Source of the DNA: Dactylonectria macrodidyma
Lineage: Eukaryota; Ascomycota; Sordariomycetes; Hypocreales; Nectriaceae
DNA: 64,000 nucleotides
Assembly: GCA_020744425.1 (NCBI GenBank)
Contig: JAGMUV010000041.1
Span: forward strand, 124,001-188,000
Reading direction: 5' to 3'
Below the pieces are notes generated by a model that did no database searches, was not told the origin of the DNA, and saw nothing but the letters and a program-made list of their open reading frames with translations. Of the stretch, positions 55,903 to 64,000 are shown in pieces. Numbering within the stretch: the stretch's first letter is position 1; every line of letters starts with the position of its first letter. The translations under genes were made by a program, and so were the position numbers.

Positions 55903-56929
55903 GGTACACCGACTCAGACTGGGCTGGCGACCACGACACCAGACGATCAACGGCTGGTTATGTCTTCAACGTCGGCACAGGCGCCATCAGTTGGAGCTCC
56001 AAACGACAACCAACGGTCGCACTATCATCCTGCGAAGCGGAGTACATGGGACAAACACAATGCACCAAAGAAGCGATCTGGCTACGAGGGTTGCTGCGCG
56101 AACTTCTGGCCCAATACAAACATGGAGACCTTCAAACAACTATCCTCTACGGGGACAATCAAGGGGCAATTGCAATGGCCAAAAATCCACAGTTCCATGC
56201 CAGGACTAAGCACATTGACATTCAATGGCATTACGTTCGAGAGCGGGTCTCGGATGGAGACGTTGAGCTCCAATATGTCCCAACCGAGCAACAAATTGCA
56301 GATGGACTTACGAAAGCCCTTCCAAAAGACCTTTTTATCGCGTTTCGCAACGCGCTGGGCCTCTCCAACCCATGATTCACAGTTGGTCACGCAAGTATGG
56401 GTCATAAGAAAAGGAGGTGGCCGGGAACACCTGGCCAACTGACACTCCGCGATCTCTCGACAACCAAGTAACCTACCAACAAACTGACTTGGGATTTGGA
56501 AGCAGCGGCGTCGAAAGTCTATTATATCAAATTCACACGATTTACTTTTACCCTTTTCATTATGCCCCAAGTGGGAGAAAATGGGTGCCCAACAGTCTAT
56601 CCCGCTCATCGAGCCTCCAAGCGACCTACAGGTCCTCAGCTCGGAATTCTTCGGCTTCTTACAACAATTCTACAACAATTTCAACTATACCTGAACGCTC
56701 CTTGCGTATATCCGAGAGCCATTTCATTCAAAGACGCATCACACATACCAATTGGAAAGAATCCCATGGCAGATGCCCATGCTCGAGATAATTACAAAAT
56801 TCTACAAAACTACAAAACATGGCAAACGCTGCTGGACTGGCTTCTTCAGCGTTAATAACCACGTCGGCAATACAAACAAAGGACAAGATCAATGTCCTCT
56901 ACATTTACTTCGGAAAGTATAGGCCTGGG

Positions 56930-57225
56930 ATGAAGTGGGAGATCTGGGGTGCTAAGGCCCTAGTAACCAAAGAATCCAAGGCTGTACTCAAACATCAAAC
57001 ATCAAACAATCTGGAAGATCTGGGGTGCTAAGGCCCCGGTGACCAAAGAATTCAAGGCTGTTCGCCTCACAAATATCAAACATCAAACATCATCAAACAA
57101 TCTGGGAGATCTGGGGTGGTAAGGCCCCAGTGTCCAAAGAATCCAAGGCTGTTCGCCTCACAAATATCTATCAAGCAATTCGGGAGACCCGGGGTGCTAA
57201 GGCCCCAGTGACCGAACAATCCAAC
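56930..57225 (+). repeat. Tandem repeat, about four units of about 80 bp
   Basis: Units contain GATCTGGGGTGCTAAGGCCC, ACCAAAGAATCCAAGGCTGT and variable CAAACATCAAACAATC spacers. It lies in the copia 3' untranslated part before the LTR. Confidence 0.8.
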
Positions 57226-57499
57226 GCAGGTGTGGTAATAGAAGCTCTTTCCTGTTTTTCACCCACGAAGGTGTTTTTGAGGTTTTAATGAGGCCACACT
57301 CTGTTACGCAGAAACATCTCGCACCAATGGCTCGAGTGGGAGTGTTGAGATCCGTTGTTTGACGGATCAATGGCTATTCCGATCCATTGGTGGCTGGGAT
57401 GTGGATGTCTTCTTGTCAATAGCTTCCGCTGGTTAGCGCTAGTTTTCTTCTTCATCAATCAATACAACCTGCACATTTCAACACTCACGATCGACGATC

Positions 57500-57710
57500 A
57501 AATCGATCGATTGGAGGGTTGGTCGATACGATATCGATCGAGTAGGATTTCTAATCGATCGACTGGGGGCTTGATCGATACGATATCGATCGATTAGAGA
57601 TCCTACTCGATCGATATGATATTTGACAGGTTGGATCGATCGATCGAAATCGAAATCGAATCGATTAATCGAATCGATCAAATCGATTGGTCGATCGATT
57701 TCAAACCCTG
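57500..57710 (-). repeat. ATCGAT-rich dispersed repeat, copy 2
   Basis: Reverse complement of 38579-38803 over its whole length, with two GATTTC units instead of four. It lies exactly between the copia LTR and the broken end of pogo-2. Confidence 0.7.
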
Positions 57711-58717
57711 CAGTAAACGTTGTTCAAAAAGCACGTTACAATCCATTCGTTATGTTCCAAGTCAACATTGATTCTTTGGCATATAAACAAAAAAGCGCAC
57801 CGTTGCATGACTTCCATGCCCATCCAGAATAATAATCCTGGCATCAGATACGCCGGCGGGCTGGGACTGAAGCAAATAGATTCTCTCAATCTACTCGATA
57901 GCAATGTGGTTGTCTGTCCATCCATTAGGAGAAGTAATATGATTCCAATCAGATATTTTCCGGAATTCCTCCAAAAACCACTGTTGTTGAATTTACTTGG
58001 CCTTAAATATGATGCCAGGCGTCAAAGCATGGCCGTCCACAGTGATAGCCTCAATAAATGAAGTCCTGTTACGGGACTGGGAACCCTTGAGTACAGCCCG
58101 TCGTTTTGGATCTGAACTCCCAACCACCAGGCTATCCAGACCTAGCAAACAAGCTTGATTAGCTATGTTCATGAATAAAAAGTTAGATACTCATTAAAAC
58201 TAGTCATAATACCGCCCTCATCAACGTTCACGGTGTTTTCTGCCTTAATCCACCCATACTCCTCTTCCCTGATATCAAAGTACCAATGCACCGCTTTCGG
58301 AGTGAATGAGTTGAATCTGTTAGCCTCCTGGCATCTTCCAGGTTTAGTCTTGAGCTCCGGATGAAGTTTGATGAATTTGGCTACCCAGTTGCGTCCCAAT
58401 TCCTGCTTCTTGTTTTGTTGTTTCAAGAGGGCCACGCAGCAGGCGCGGATCTGACTGTGGGAGGGAGCGTAACCCAGGGACTCTTGAAGAAGGATCCAGG
58501 AGGCTAGTTTAGCCTCCTGATTCCTCGATAAGTGTCGGTTAGGCTGAACCTGATCATCCAAGGCTGTCTGGCCATGGAATCTGGTGGACATGGTCTGCTG
58601 AGGTATGCCATATTTCTGGGCGGCACGGTGTTGCGATAAACCGTTTTCTGTGATATTAAGTACGGTGTCAACCATTTTACCCTCCGTATAAACCCTCCGA
58701 GGCCGTTTTGAAGCCAT
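57711..58717 (-). pseudogene. pogo-2 transposase, truncated with stop codons
   Basis: Start ATG at 58717. Helix-turn-helix NGLSQHRAAQKYG, then SLGYAPSHSQIRACC and NTVNVDEGG. After an intron with acceptor at 58142 the frame continues LVVGSSDPKRRAVLKGSQ. Stops interrupt it at 57993-57995 (TAA) and 57891-57893 (TAG, where pogo-1 has TGG). The last readable part is CFLNNVYC, where pogo-1 still has 250 residues to go. Confidence 0.82.
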
Positions 58718-59013
58718 TTAAGGTGAATTGTGGAGGACTGGCAAGAGGAGGAGCCATCCGGAGGCAGGAGGAGATTAGGGCGCTGAATTGTAAATTTTGA
58801 AATGCATGGTGACCATGGACCACCGGCTCCACGTGACCAGCTGATCTTGAAAAATAAACTCTAGCCATTTCTTTATATGTTGAAAGCGACGGCTTGCGAA
58901 TAGATTCCAGAATGACTGAAATATATGTAAGTGAACTTGGCGAGTTTTGTATGGGAAGGCGATTTTTTTGCTGACCGAAAGAGGGGTGTGACCGAAAGGG
59001 GGGTGGTGCATGG
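57711..59013 (-). mobile_element. pogo-2: 3'-truncated pogo element
   Basis: The 5' terminus on the minus strand is at 59013, flanked by TA (59014-59015), with a terminal repeat CCATGCACCACCCCCC and two TTTCGGTCA subrepeats, built like the pogo-1 terminus. The other end is missing: the sequence stops inside the transposase at about 57711, next to the ATCGAT repeat. Confidence 0.8.
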
Positions 59014-59015
59014 TA

Positions 59016-59800
59016 GTACGAATACCGCCCCAAAACCGAAGAACTGTACGATTAGACCAACCAAGGTCTTAGGCCTGTTCCCGGTGGCCCACAGGAACGG
59101 CGTCAAACCGGCCTTATCCTTCGCGTTGATATCAGCCTTGCCCGTATCGAGGAGCAGTCCAACAACAGTCTTATACCCGTTCCTGGCGGCCAATGAGAGC
59201 GGCGTCCAACCTTTCTTACCCTTCATGTCAACATTGGCCTTGCCCGTATCGAGGATCAGCTTGACAACAGCCTCATGCCCGTTCTGGGCGGCGCCCAAGA
59301 GCGGCGCCCAACCGTCGTTATCCTTCACATTGACATCGGCCTTGCCCGTATCGAGGAGCAGCTTGACCACGGCCTCATGACCCTTCCGGGCGGCCCACCA
59401 GAGCGGTGTCCAACCAGTCCTATCCTTCACATTAACATCAGCCTTACCCGTATCAAGAAGCAGCTTGACCATGTCCTCATGCCCGTTCTCGACGGCCCAC
59501 CAGAGCGGCGTCCAATCGGCCCTATCCTTCGCGCTGATATCGGCTTTGCCCGTATCGAGGAGCAGCTTGACCATAGCCTCATGTCTGGTCTCGGCGGCCC
59601 ACAAGAGCGGCGTCCGACCGTCGTTATCCTTCGTATCAACATCTGCCTTGCCCGTATCGAGAAGCAGCTTGACGACGGCCTCGTGCCCGTTCTCAGCGGC
59701 CTGCGATAGCGGCGTCCGACCATACTTCTTATCCTTGGCCTTGATCGTCTTCGGCGTCTTGCAGACATCATCTCTCTGAACACGCCGAGTACTGATGCTA
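59016..59800 (-). pseudogene. Ankyrin-repeat gene fragment
   Basis: Seven consecutive ankyrin repeats on the minus strand, each with the consensus GHEAVVKLLLDTGKADV, ending where pogo-2 is inserted. The frame opens after a stop at about 59807 with no ATG in context, so the 5' part is missing. Beyond the last repeat the reading runs into the pogo-2 terminal repeat. It comes from a large fungal ankyrin/NACHT-type protein family. Confidence 0.75.
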
Positions 59801-60394
59801 TGAGGACTGAATCATTCTTCAGTACAGTGAGAAAAACGGTGATGGGCGACGAATGGTACTCTAGAGAGGCCGCAAGATCAGGAGCAGTCTATTTTGCTTT
59901 TCGGGACGCTGCTCCTTGGTCTTGGTTGATGTAGGAGGAACAACTACTGAGTCAATGCAAGGATGAGCGGAAGTAGGTTGCTATGCGTTTCAGTGTGGCT
60001 AACAATCAATCGAGTTCAATTTTGGCCCTCAAACTCGATTGATTGAACCTATCTCAGCTCGATTGAAGCTTGACTTGACTAATCAGCGAGCTTGATTGAC
60101 AACTTGTCAAGTACTTGATGTACTATGCCTAATCAGGTAATTTGTATAGACCTCTTGGTGTAGCAATCCCGCGCAAGATCTTTGAAGCAATCCAGTTCTT
60201 CTGTATTATCTCAGCTTCAGCTGTGTCATCGCCGAGGCCGTTGCGCTTGCCGGTGATGAGCTCACTACCGTCAGAGAATACGGGCTCTGGCTCTGCGCTC
60301 ATCGCTGGCGTGCTGAAGATGTTAAGAGCAAGTTTGCTGAGAATAGGCCAAACGTGGCGTCAGTCCACCCACCACACCCAGACAGCGTTCTACA

Positions 60395-60505
60395 TAAGTA
60401 AAGTAAGTAAAATTTTCTGGCTTACTTACTTACTTACTAACGATATCCATACTTACTTGCCACCCCGAACTACTTACTTACTTTACTTACTTACTTGCAA
60501 GTAAA
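60395..60505. repeat. hAT-1 subterminal ACTTACTT array (left)
   Basis: More than ten ACTT/AAGT units in both orientations, matched by a similar array at 63690-63815. Such clustered words are typical binding sites of hAT transposases. Confidence 0.7.
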
Positions 60506-60533
60506 GTGGAACCATATACAATAGCCAATCCTC

Positions 60534-63348
60534 TTACAGCATTGCGTCCTGATGCCCCCTTGGTTTTGCCCAGGAAATCGCACCAGTGCGAGCCCAGTTT
60601 CGGAGGCATTGCAATGCCTCCACAGTAACCCAGTGCAGGGCGTTCCTTTGTGAAGATATGGTGAGCTTTGCGGCACTGAAAACACGTTCATTCTCGCTGG
60701 ACATGGCTGAGATCGAAAGTAAGTCCATTGCCATATTGAATAACCGTGGGAACTGAGTCTTGCGGCCAAGCCACCACTGGAGCAATTGCTCTTCTTTGAA
60801 GTCTTCCTCTGGAACCATTTGTAGGTATAGGTTGATCTCATCCGGAGCTTCTTTCCTGGCCTTCTTGGGGAAATTTGCAGTGCGCAACAATAACTTTGAT
60901 CCATGAAATGCCGGAGGGGAGTCTGGAGACACTGGTGCCTGATTACCTTGAGCATAGTGCCTGTCAAAGTAATCTCTGAAGTCCCGAAGGATCGAGTCTA
61001 CTTGGTTCGGTAGCCTAAGCTGCAGGAACCCAATGCCGTATCCTGGGTGTAATATCATAGCTGCCCAGTAAACAACGCTCCGCTCCATCAAATTGCGGTA
61101 TTTGTCGAGCTTTGACATTGCATACTTGATCGAGTGTTGTATGAAATGTAGCCCATCGTCGGACAACTCGAAGGGCTCAGGATCTGGGTCCTTGTCTTCG
61201 AATTGTACCGAGATCTCTGCTTGGTATAGTGGAGAACTCGGTTCTCCGCTGGTAGTCGATTCCATGGTTGAATATCTGCCCCAGGTAGATACGCCAGTGT
61301 CCTGTTGCAGCCCTCCCTGTTGCTCTCTCTCTCTGCCATCAGTAGGCGCAGCGACTATGATACAATCAAGTACTGGCTCTTCGAGAGTGATCCTCGGCGC
61401 CCGATACGGCGCAGGGATAAGGTTGGAAGAATACCGCTGTCGCATTTCAGATAGATGGTCCTTCAAGAGGTACATGGTGGGAAGTACCTCTGCAAATCTA
61501 GGAGTGCGACCCTCAAAGTGCTTGGTATACGTGAGGTAAGGCTGTAGGATTTCGATGATCTCGGCGAGTACTACCCAGTCTTCACGGCTAAGAACGTCCT
61601 CGGCGGAGACCCTTTTTTCTTCCTTGGGGTCAAGAAGACTAAGCTTGCAAAAGACATCGATAATGTCCCGAAGTCTGAGCGCACGATGGACCATCAAATA
61701 GACAGAATTCCATCGCGTATCATTATCTGCCTTGACCATCAAGCCTTTGAGAGTGTCGTCGACAAACCATACTCCCAATTCGGCCATGATTGATTGGTCG
61801 ATCTTGCCACTCGTGATGGATAGGAAAAGCTCCCTACGCTGAGGGTTTCTTCTGATCCAGTAGACCAGATTATGGAGTTTTCCAATAGGGCCTCTTTTTC
61901 TCCATTCACGGAGTAATTCGCGTTCTTTCTTCTGGTCTTTCTCCGCAATGTGACTGTCGAATATGTCACTAGAATCGCCCTCTAAGAAGGCCTTTGCCGA
62001 TAGGTTGAGGATATGGCCAACACAGCGGATTCGCCGCTCGCCTTCCAAGCCCTCAAGCCCAGTAGGACTTGCCCGGGGATTGAACATCTTAAGCAAAGCC
62101 CGGACACAAGTATCGCAAGGGTCAGCGTTATCTGCTGTGAAGAACCCGATCTTCTTTTCCAAGCCGTATTTCTGGATGACCTTAGCCATCAAGATGGCCT
62201 GATTTTCGCCACCGGGACTGCCAGAGAGCTTCTCTAGGCTGATAAGGCGGACTTGTGGTGTCCCGGCTATGTCAACATAGTACGCTACCACCGAAAGGAT
62301 AGCAATACCATTAGGCGAAGTCCACATGTCAAAGGAGGTATGAACCTTTGATAAGGCTTTATTCATCTCATCCTTTAACATCCTCGTGTATTCTTCGAAT
62401 TCTTGTAAGATCCACTTTCTTACGGTGTTTCCCGACGTCGGCAGAACTTCGATAACAAACTCGTCATCTAGGAAGGCAAGAAGCTGTCGAAATAGCTTGT
62501 GTTCAACACCGTGAAGAGGGATATTGGCATCCGTAATCCAGCCGAGAAGAAGTCGTTTGAAGGTGTCTGCTCTACTCTCAACGATCAGCGGCCTTCTTTT
62601 GGCGGCCCGCTTTTGCATATCAAGGACCGATACAGAGGATGACGGAGCCGGAGATGTTCTATTCGACGATTCGGGCTCTGAATCAGGACCGTTGTCGTGT
62701 GCAGTAGATGGCTTATATACCGTATCAACTCGGTAAACTCGTGCAAGTAGCGCTCCCCACTTCTCGTACATATTTCCACTGTTAACCGCAGATACGTCAG
62801 AAAGTCCTAACTTAATTGGTTGCACGTGACTATTTCTGGGCCATGCGTGATTAAGTCCCTAATCTAATTGGCCAAACCCCTGGAGATCAGCTTCAAGCGG
62901 GGCGCGCTTCTTGCACGAGTTTACCGAGTTGATACGGTATATGATGGTCGTTGTTCAAGTGGTAGATCGGGGAGGTAGTTGCCTTAGCCTCCAATATCTT
63001 AACCTGGTTCCGTGCGTCACATAGACCACAAACCCAGTATCGGCCACCTGCTGTACCGTCGTCGCTAAGCCTGATGACGTATTTGCCGTACCGAAGGATC
63101 CACGAAAGGCTTCTCCTTCGCTTTTTGTGTATCCAGTCCTCTAGGACATATCGGAGACCGTCGATGTATAGCGAAGGGAGTGAAGAAGGTTGAGCGACGT
63201 CGAGATGCTCAGGCCGAACGGTCGCCAGTTGGCTTGCTACGCTTCTCGTGCGCCGAAGGTTCGAAAGGGCACCATTGCCAGCCACGGACTGGGTCGTCTC
63301 GAAGGACGAGGACGAGGAAGTTCCCGCAATGGATTCTTTGTCAGGCAT
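60534..63348 (-). pseudogene. hAT-1 transposase interrupted by a MITE
   Basis: ATG at 63348; an open frame extends to 63483 upstream. BED finger (WVCGLCDARN ... YHLNNDH) ends at 62941. The MITE at 62720-62937 follows. The frame resumes at 62717 with KPSTAHDNGPDSEP, then SFDMWTSPNGIAILSVVAY, FTADNADPCD, RCVGHILNL, KADNDTRWNS and the dimerisation region SSENERVFSAAKLTISS to the stop at 60534. Frames 1 and 2 differ by the 220 bp (218 + TA) of insertion, so the ancestral gene was one exon of about 864 aa. Apart from the MITE it looks intact. Confidence 0.88.
62720..62937. mobile_element. 218-bp MITE with TA target duplicates
   Basis: Inverted ends CCGTATCAACTCGGTAAACT... match 37 of 39 bp and TA flanks both sides (62718-62719, 62938-62939), as for Tc1/mariner-type MITEs. 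The interior encodes nothing. A relic of the same family lies at 2938-3127. Confidence 0.88.
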
Positions 63349-64000
63349 CTCGAAAATAGAGCGAAATACGGTATCCAGATTCGGGGATATCAGCTGCGTC
63401 ACTGCACGGTCGCGTTGCTGCAGCAGATTGTTGCGTGATAAGGACCAACTGTGGGAAGGAATCCTGTCAGACAATTGGCTCAACAGGGATCAGAGATGGC
63501 GCCAGTCAATTGATGAGAAATATCTCAGGAACAAAAGAAATTGAACAGCCATGTGTTCAGGTACGGCTATTTAAGCTCATGTCGTTAGGATTGGAGCCCT
63601 TGATGCGACAAGCCGGATGTGAAACCGGATACATGACCCCGATCTATGGGCCGCGTTTCACATCCGATCGCACGGCGCTTCCGTTTTGCCCCACTTACTT
63701 GGATCTTACTTACTTACTTGCTTCTTGGAGGCTTTACTTACTTACTTGGCTGCGGGGCTTACTTACTTACTTATTACTTACTTACTTGGTTACTTACTTG
63801 CAATTACTTTACTTATGTCGAACGCTGCACCCAGATATCATCGTCATCGTTGGTCGAATTCGAGGGCCTTTTGACCTTGTGGAACTCTATAACATGCTGG
63901 ATTGCAGCCGTCGTCGATCCTGCTGCAAACAGCTGACTGATATACCGCTTATTGTTATGGCAATCGGCGCAGAGGAAGTACTTGTCACTACTATGCTCCA

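Larger units (their letters stand above)
54250..56375 (+). pseudogene. copia reverse transcriptase/RNase H with two LTR insertions
   Basis: Motifs in order: EAMNSPHGEQWMQAM, KWVYKLKRGKDGEITRFKA, QMDVKTAFLYG, the YVDDLL active site, LGMSVRRD, then RNase H with [27 protein letters not shown] and ADGLTKALP. Solo LTRs at 55054-55352 and 55637-55902 each add a net +1 frame. Taking out each LTR with one 5-bp duplicate (304 and 271 bp) leaves one open frame, so these insertions are the only visible lesions in this half. Confidence 0.88.
54254..57483 (+). mobile_element. copia (Ty1) 3' half with LTR
   Basis: Carries reverse transcriptase and RNase H coding sequence (54250-56375, interrupted by two solo LTRs), a non-coding region of about 1 kb with tandem repeats, a GAGTGGGAG polypurine tract and a 141-bp LTR at 57343-57483 (TGTTGAG...TCAACA). 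Gag, protease and integrase are absent: the left border is the end of the integrase element. Confidence 0.85.
60383..63827 (-). mobile_element. hAT-1: complete element with a MITE inside
   Basis: 3445 bp. Terminal repeats CAGCGTTC(T/G)ACATAAG and onward match 23 of 24 bp. Per-end target duplicates CACCCAGA are perfect (60375-60382 and 63828-63835). ACTTACTT-rich subterminal arrays occur at 60395-60505 and 63690-63815. Without the MITE and its TA the element would be 3225 bp. Confidence 0.96.
59991..64000 (-). mobile_element. Internally deleted hAT (hAT-3), extends beyond window
   Basis: Flanking hAT-1 are two pieces of another hAT. 60375-60120 (minus) encodes a dimerisation end (WPILSKLALNIFSTPAMSAE, then GLGDDTAEAE and IIQKNWIASKILRG). 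64000-63836 (minus) encodes a BED finger (KYFLCADCHNNKR ... AAIQHVIEFH). Only a few codons lie between them once hAT-1 and one duplicate are removed, so the catalytic middle is gone. The left terminus is probably CAGTGTGGCTAACAATCAATC at 59991, followed by CTCGATTGATTG subterminal words. The right end is outside the window. Confidence 0.7.

Noticed and set aside
59275..59779. Plus-strand ORFs of 104-149 codons over the ankyrin array
   Set aside because: Repeat periodicity of the minus-strand ankyrin repeats leaves the complement open; no independent support.
62720..62937. The gap in the hAT-1 transposase as a spliceosomal intron
   Set aside because: Ends are CCGT...ACGG inverted repeats flanked by TA, and a related copy occurs without hAT sequence.
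63690..63815. ACTTACTT array as a CRISPR-like or telomeric repeat
   Set aside because: Spacing is irregular, both orientations occur, and the arrays are subterminal to a defined hAT; the organism is a fungus.
1..64000. tRNA, rRNA or other structured RNA genes
   Set aside because: I found no cloverleaf with conserved A/B boxes and no rRNA-like sequence; a covariance-model scan would be needed to exclude them.

Overview
The window looks like an accessory, transposon-rich stretch of a filamentous ascomycete (Pezizomycotina) genome. The evidence is short 48-95 nt introns with GTRNGT donors and CTAAY branch sites, a Zn(II)2Cys6 regulator, a microsomal P450, a fungal rhodopsin-domain membrane protein, and fungal pogo, hAT, Tc1, copia and Tad-type elements. 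The species cannot be named from the sequence. Many genes are split by introns, so single open frames mislead; I rebuilt exon structures where splice sites and phase agreed.

Left part (1-24 kb). Two diverged paralogues of a large two-exon gene of unknown function lie in the same orientation (1-2770, cut by the window edge; 19405-22680). Between them are an intact-looking pogo element (4331-6525), two head-to-head 70-aa cysteine-rich prepro-peptide genes resembling fungal defensins (7900-8259 minus, 10136-10473 plus), a five-exon rhodopsin-domain membrane protein, a four-exon cytochrome P450, and LINE and hAT debris.

Middle (24-44 kb). There is a Tc1/mariner pseudogene, a frameshifted small secreted protein, a pogo/Tan-type element broken by a 1-nt deletion and a 176-bp solo LTR, and copia debris. 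A small host-gene group follows: a DUF7704-like membrane protein, an NmrA-like oxidoreductase and a five-exon Zn2Cys6 regulator. Then come LINE 3' ends, an ATCGAT-rich repeat and a CYTH-like protein gene.

Right part (45-64 kb). This is almost entirely nested mobile DNA: hAT-2 (44971-48079, 8-bp target duplication, carrying a solo LTR); a roughly 5-kb TIR element (49289-54253) with an integrase-type DDE transposase and two accessory genes; a copia 3' half with two solo LTRs inside its RT/RNase H frame; a truncated pogo; an ankyrin fragment; and a three-level nest at the end (internally deleted hAT, containing hAT-1 60383-63827, containing a 218-bp TA-flanked MITE).

Strongest candidates for something new: the three-gene integrase element, the paired defensin-like genes, and the nested insertions whose exact removal (element plus one target duplication) restores reading frames.
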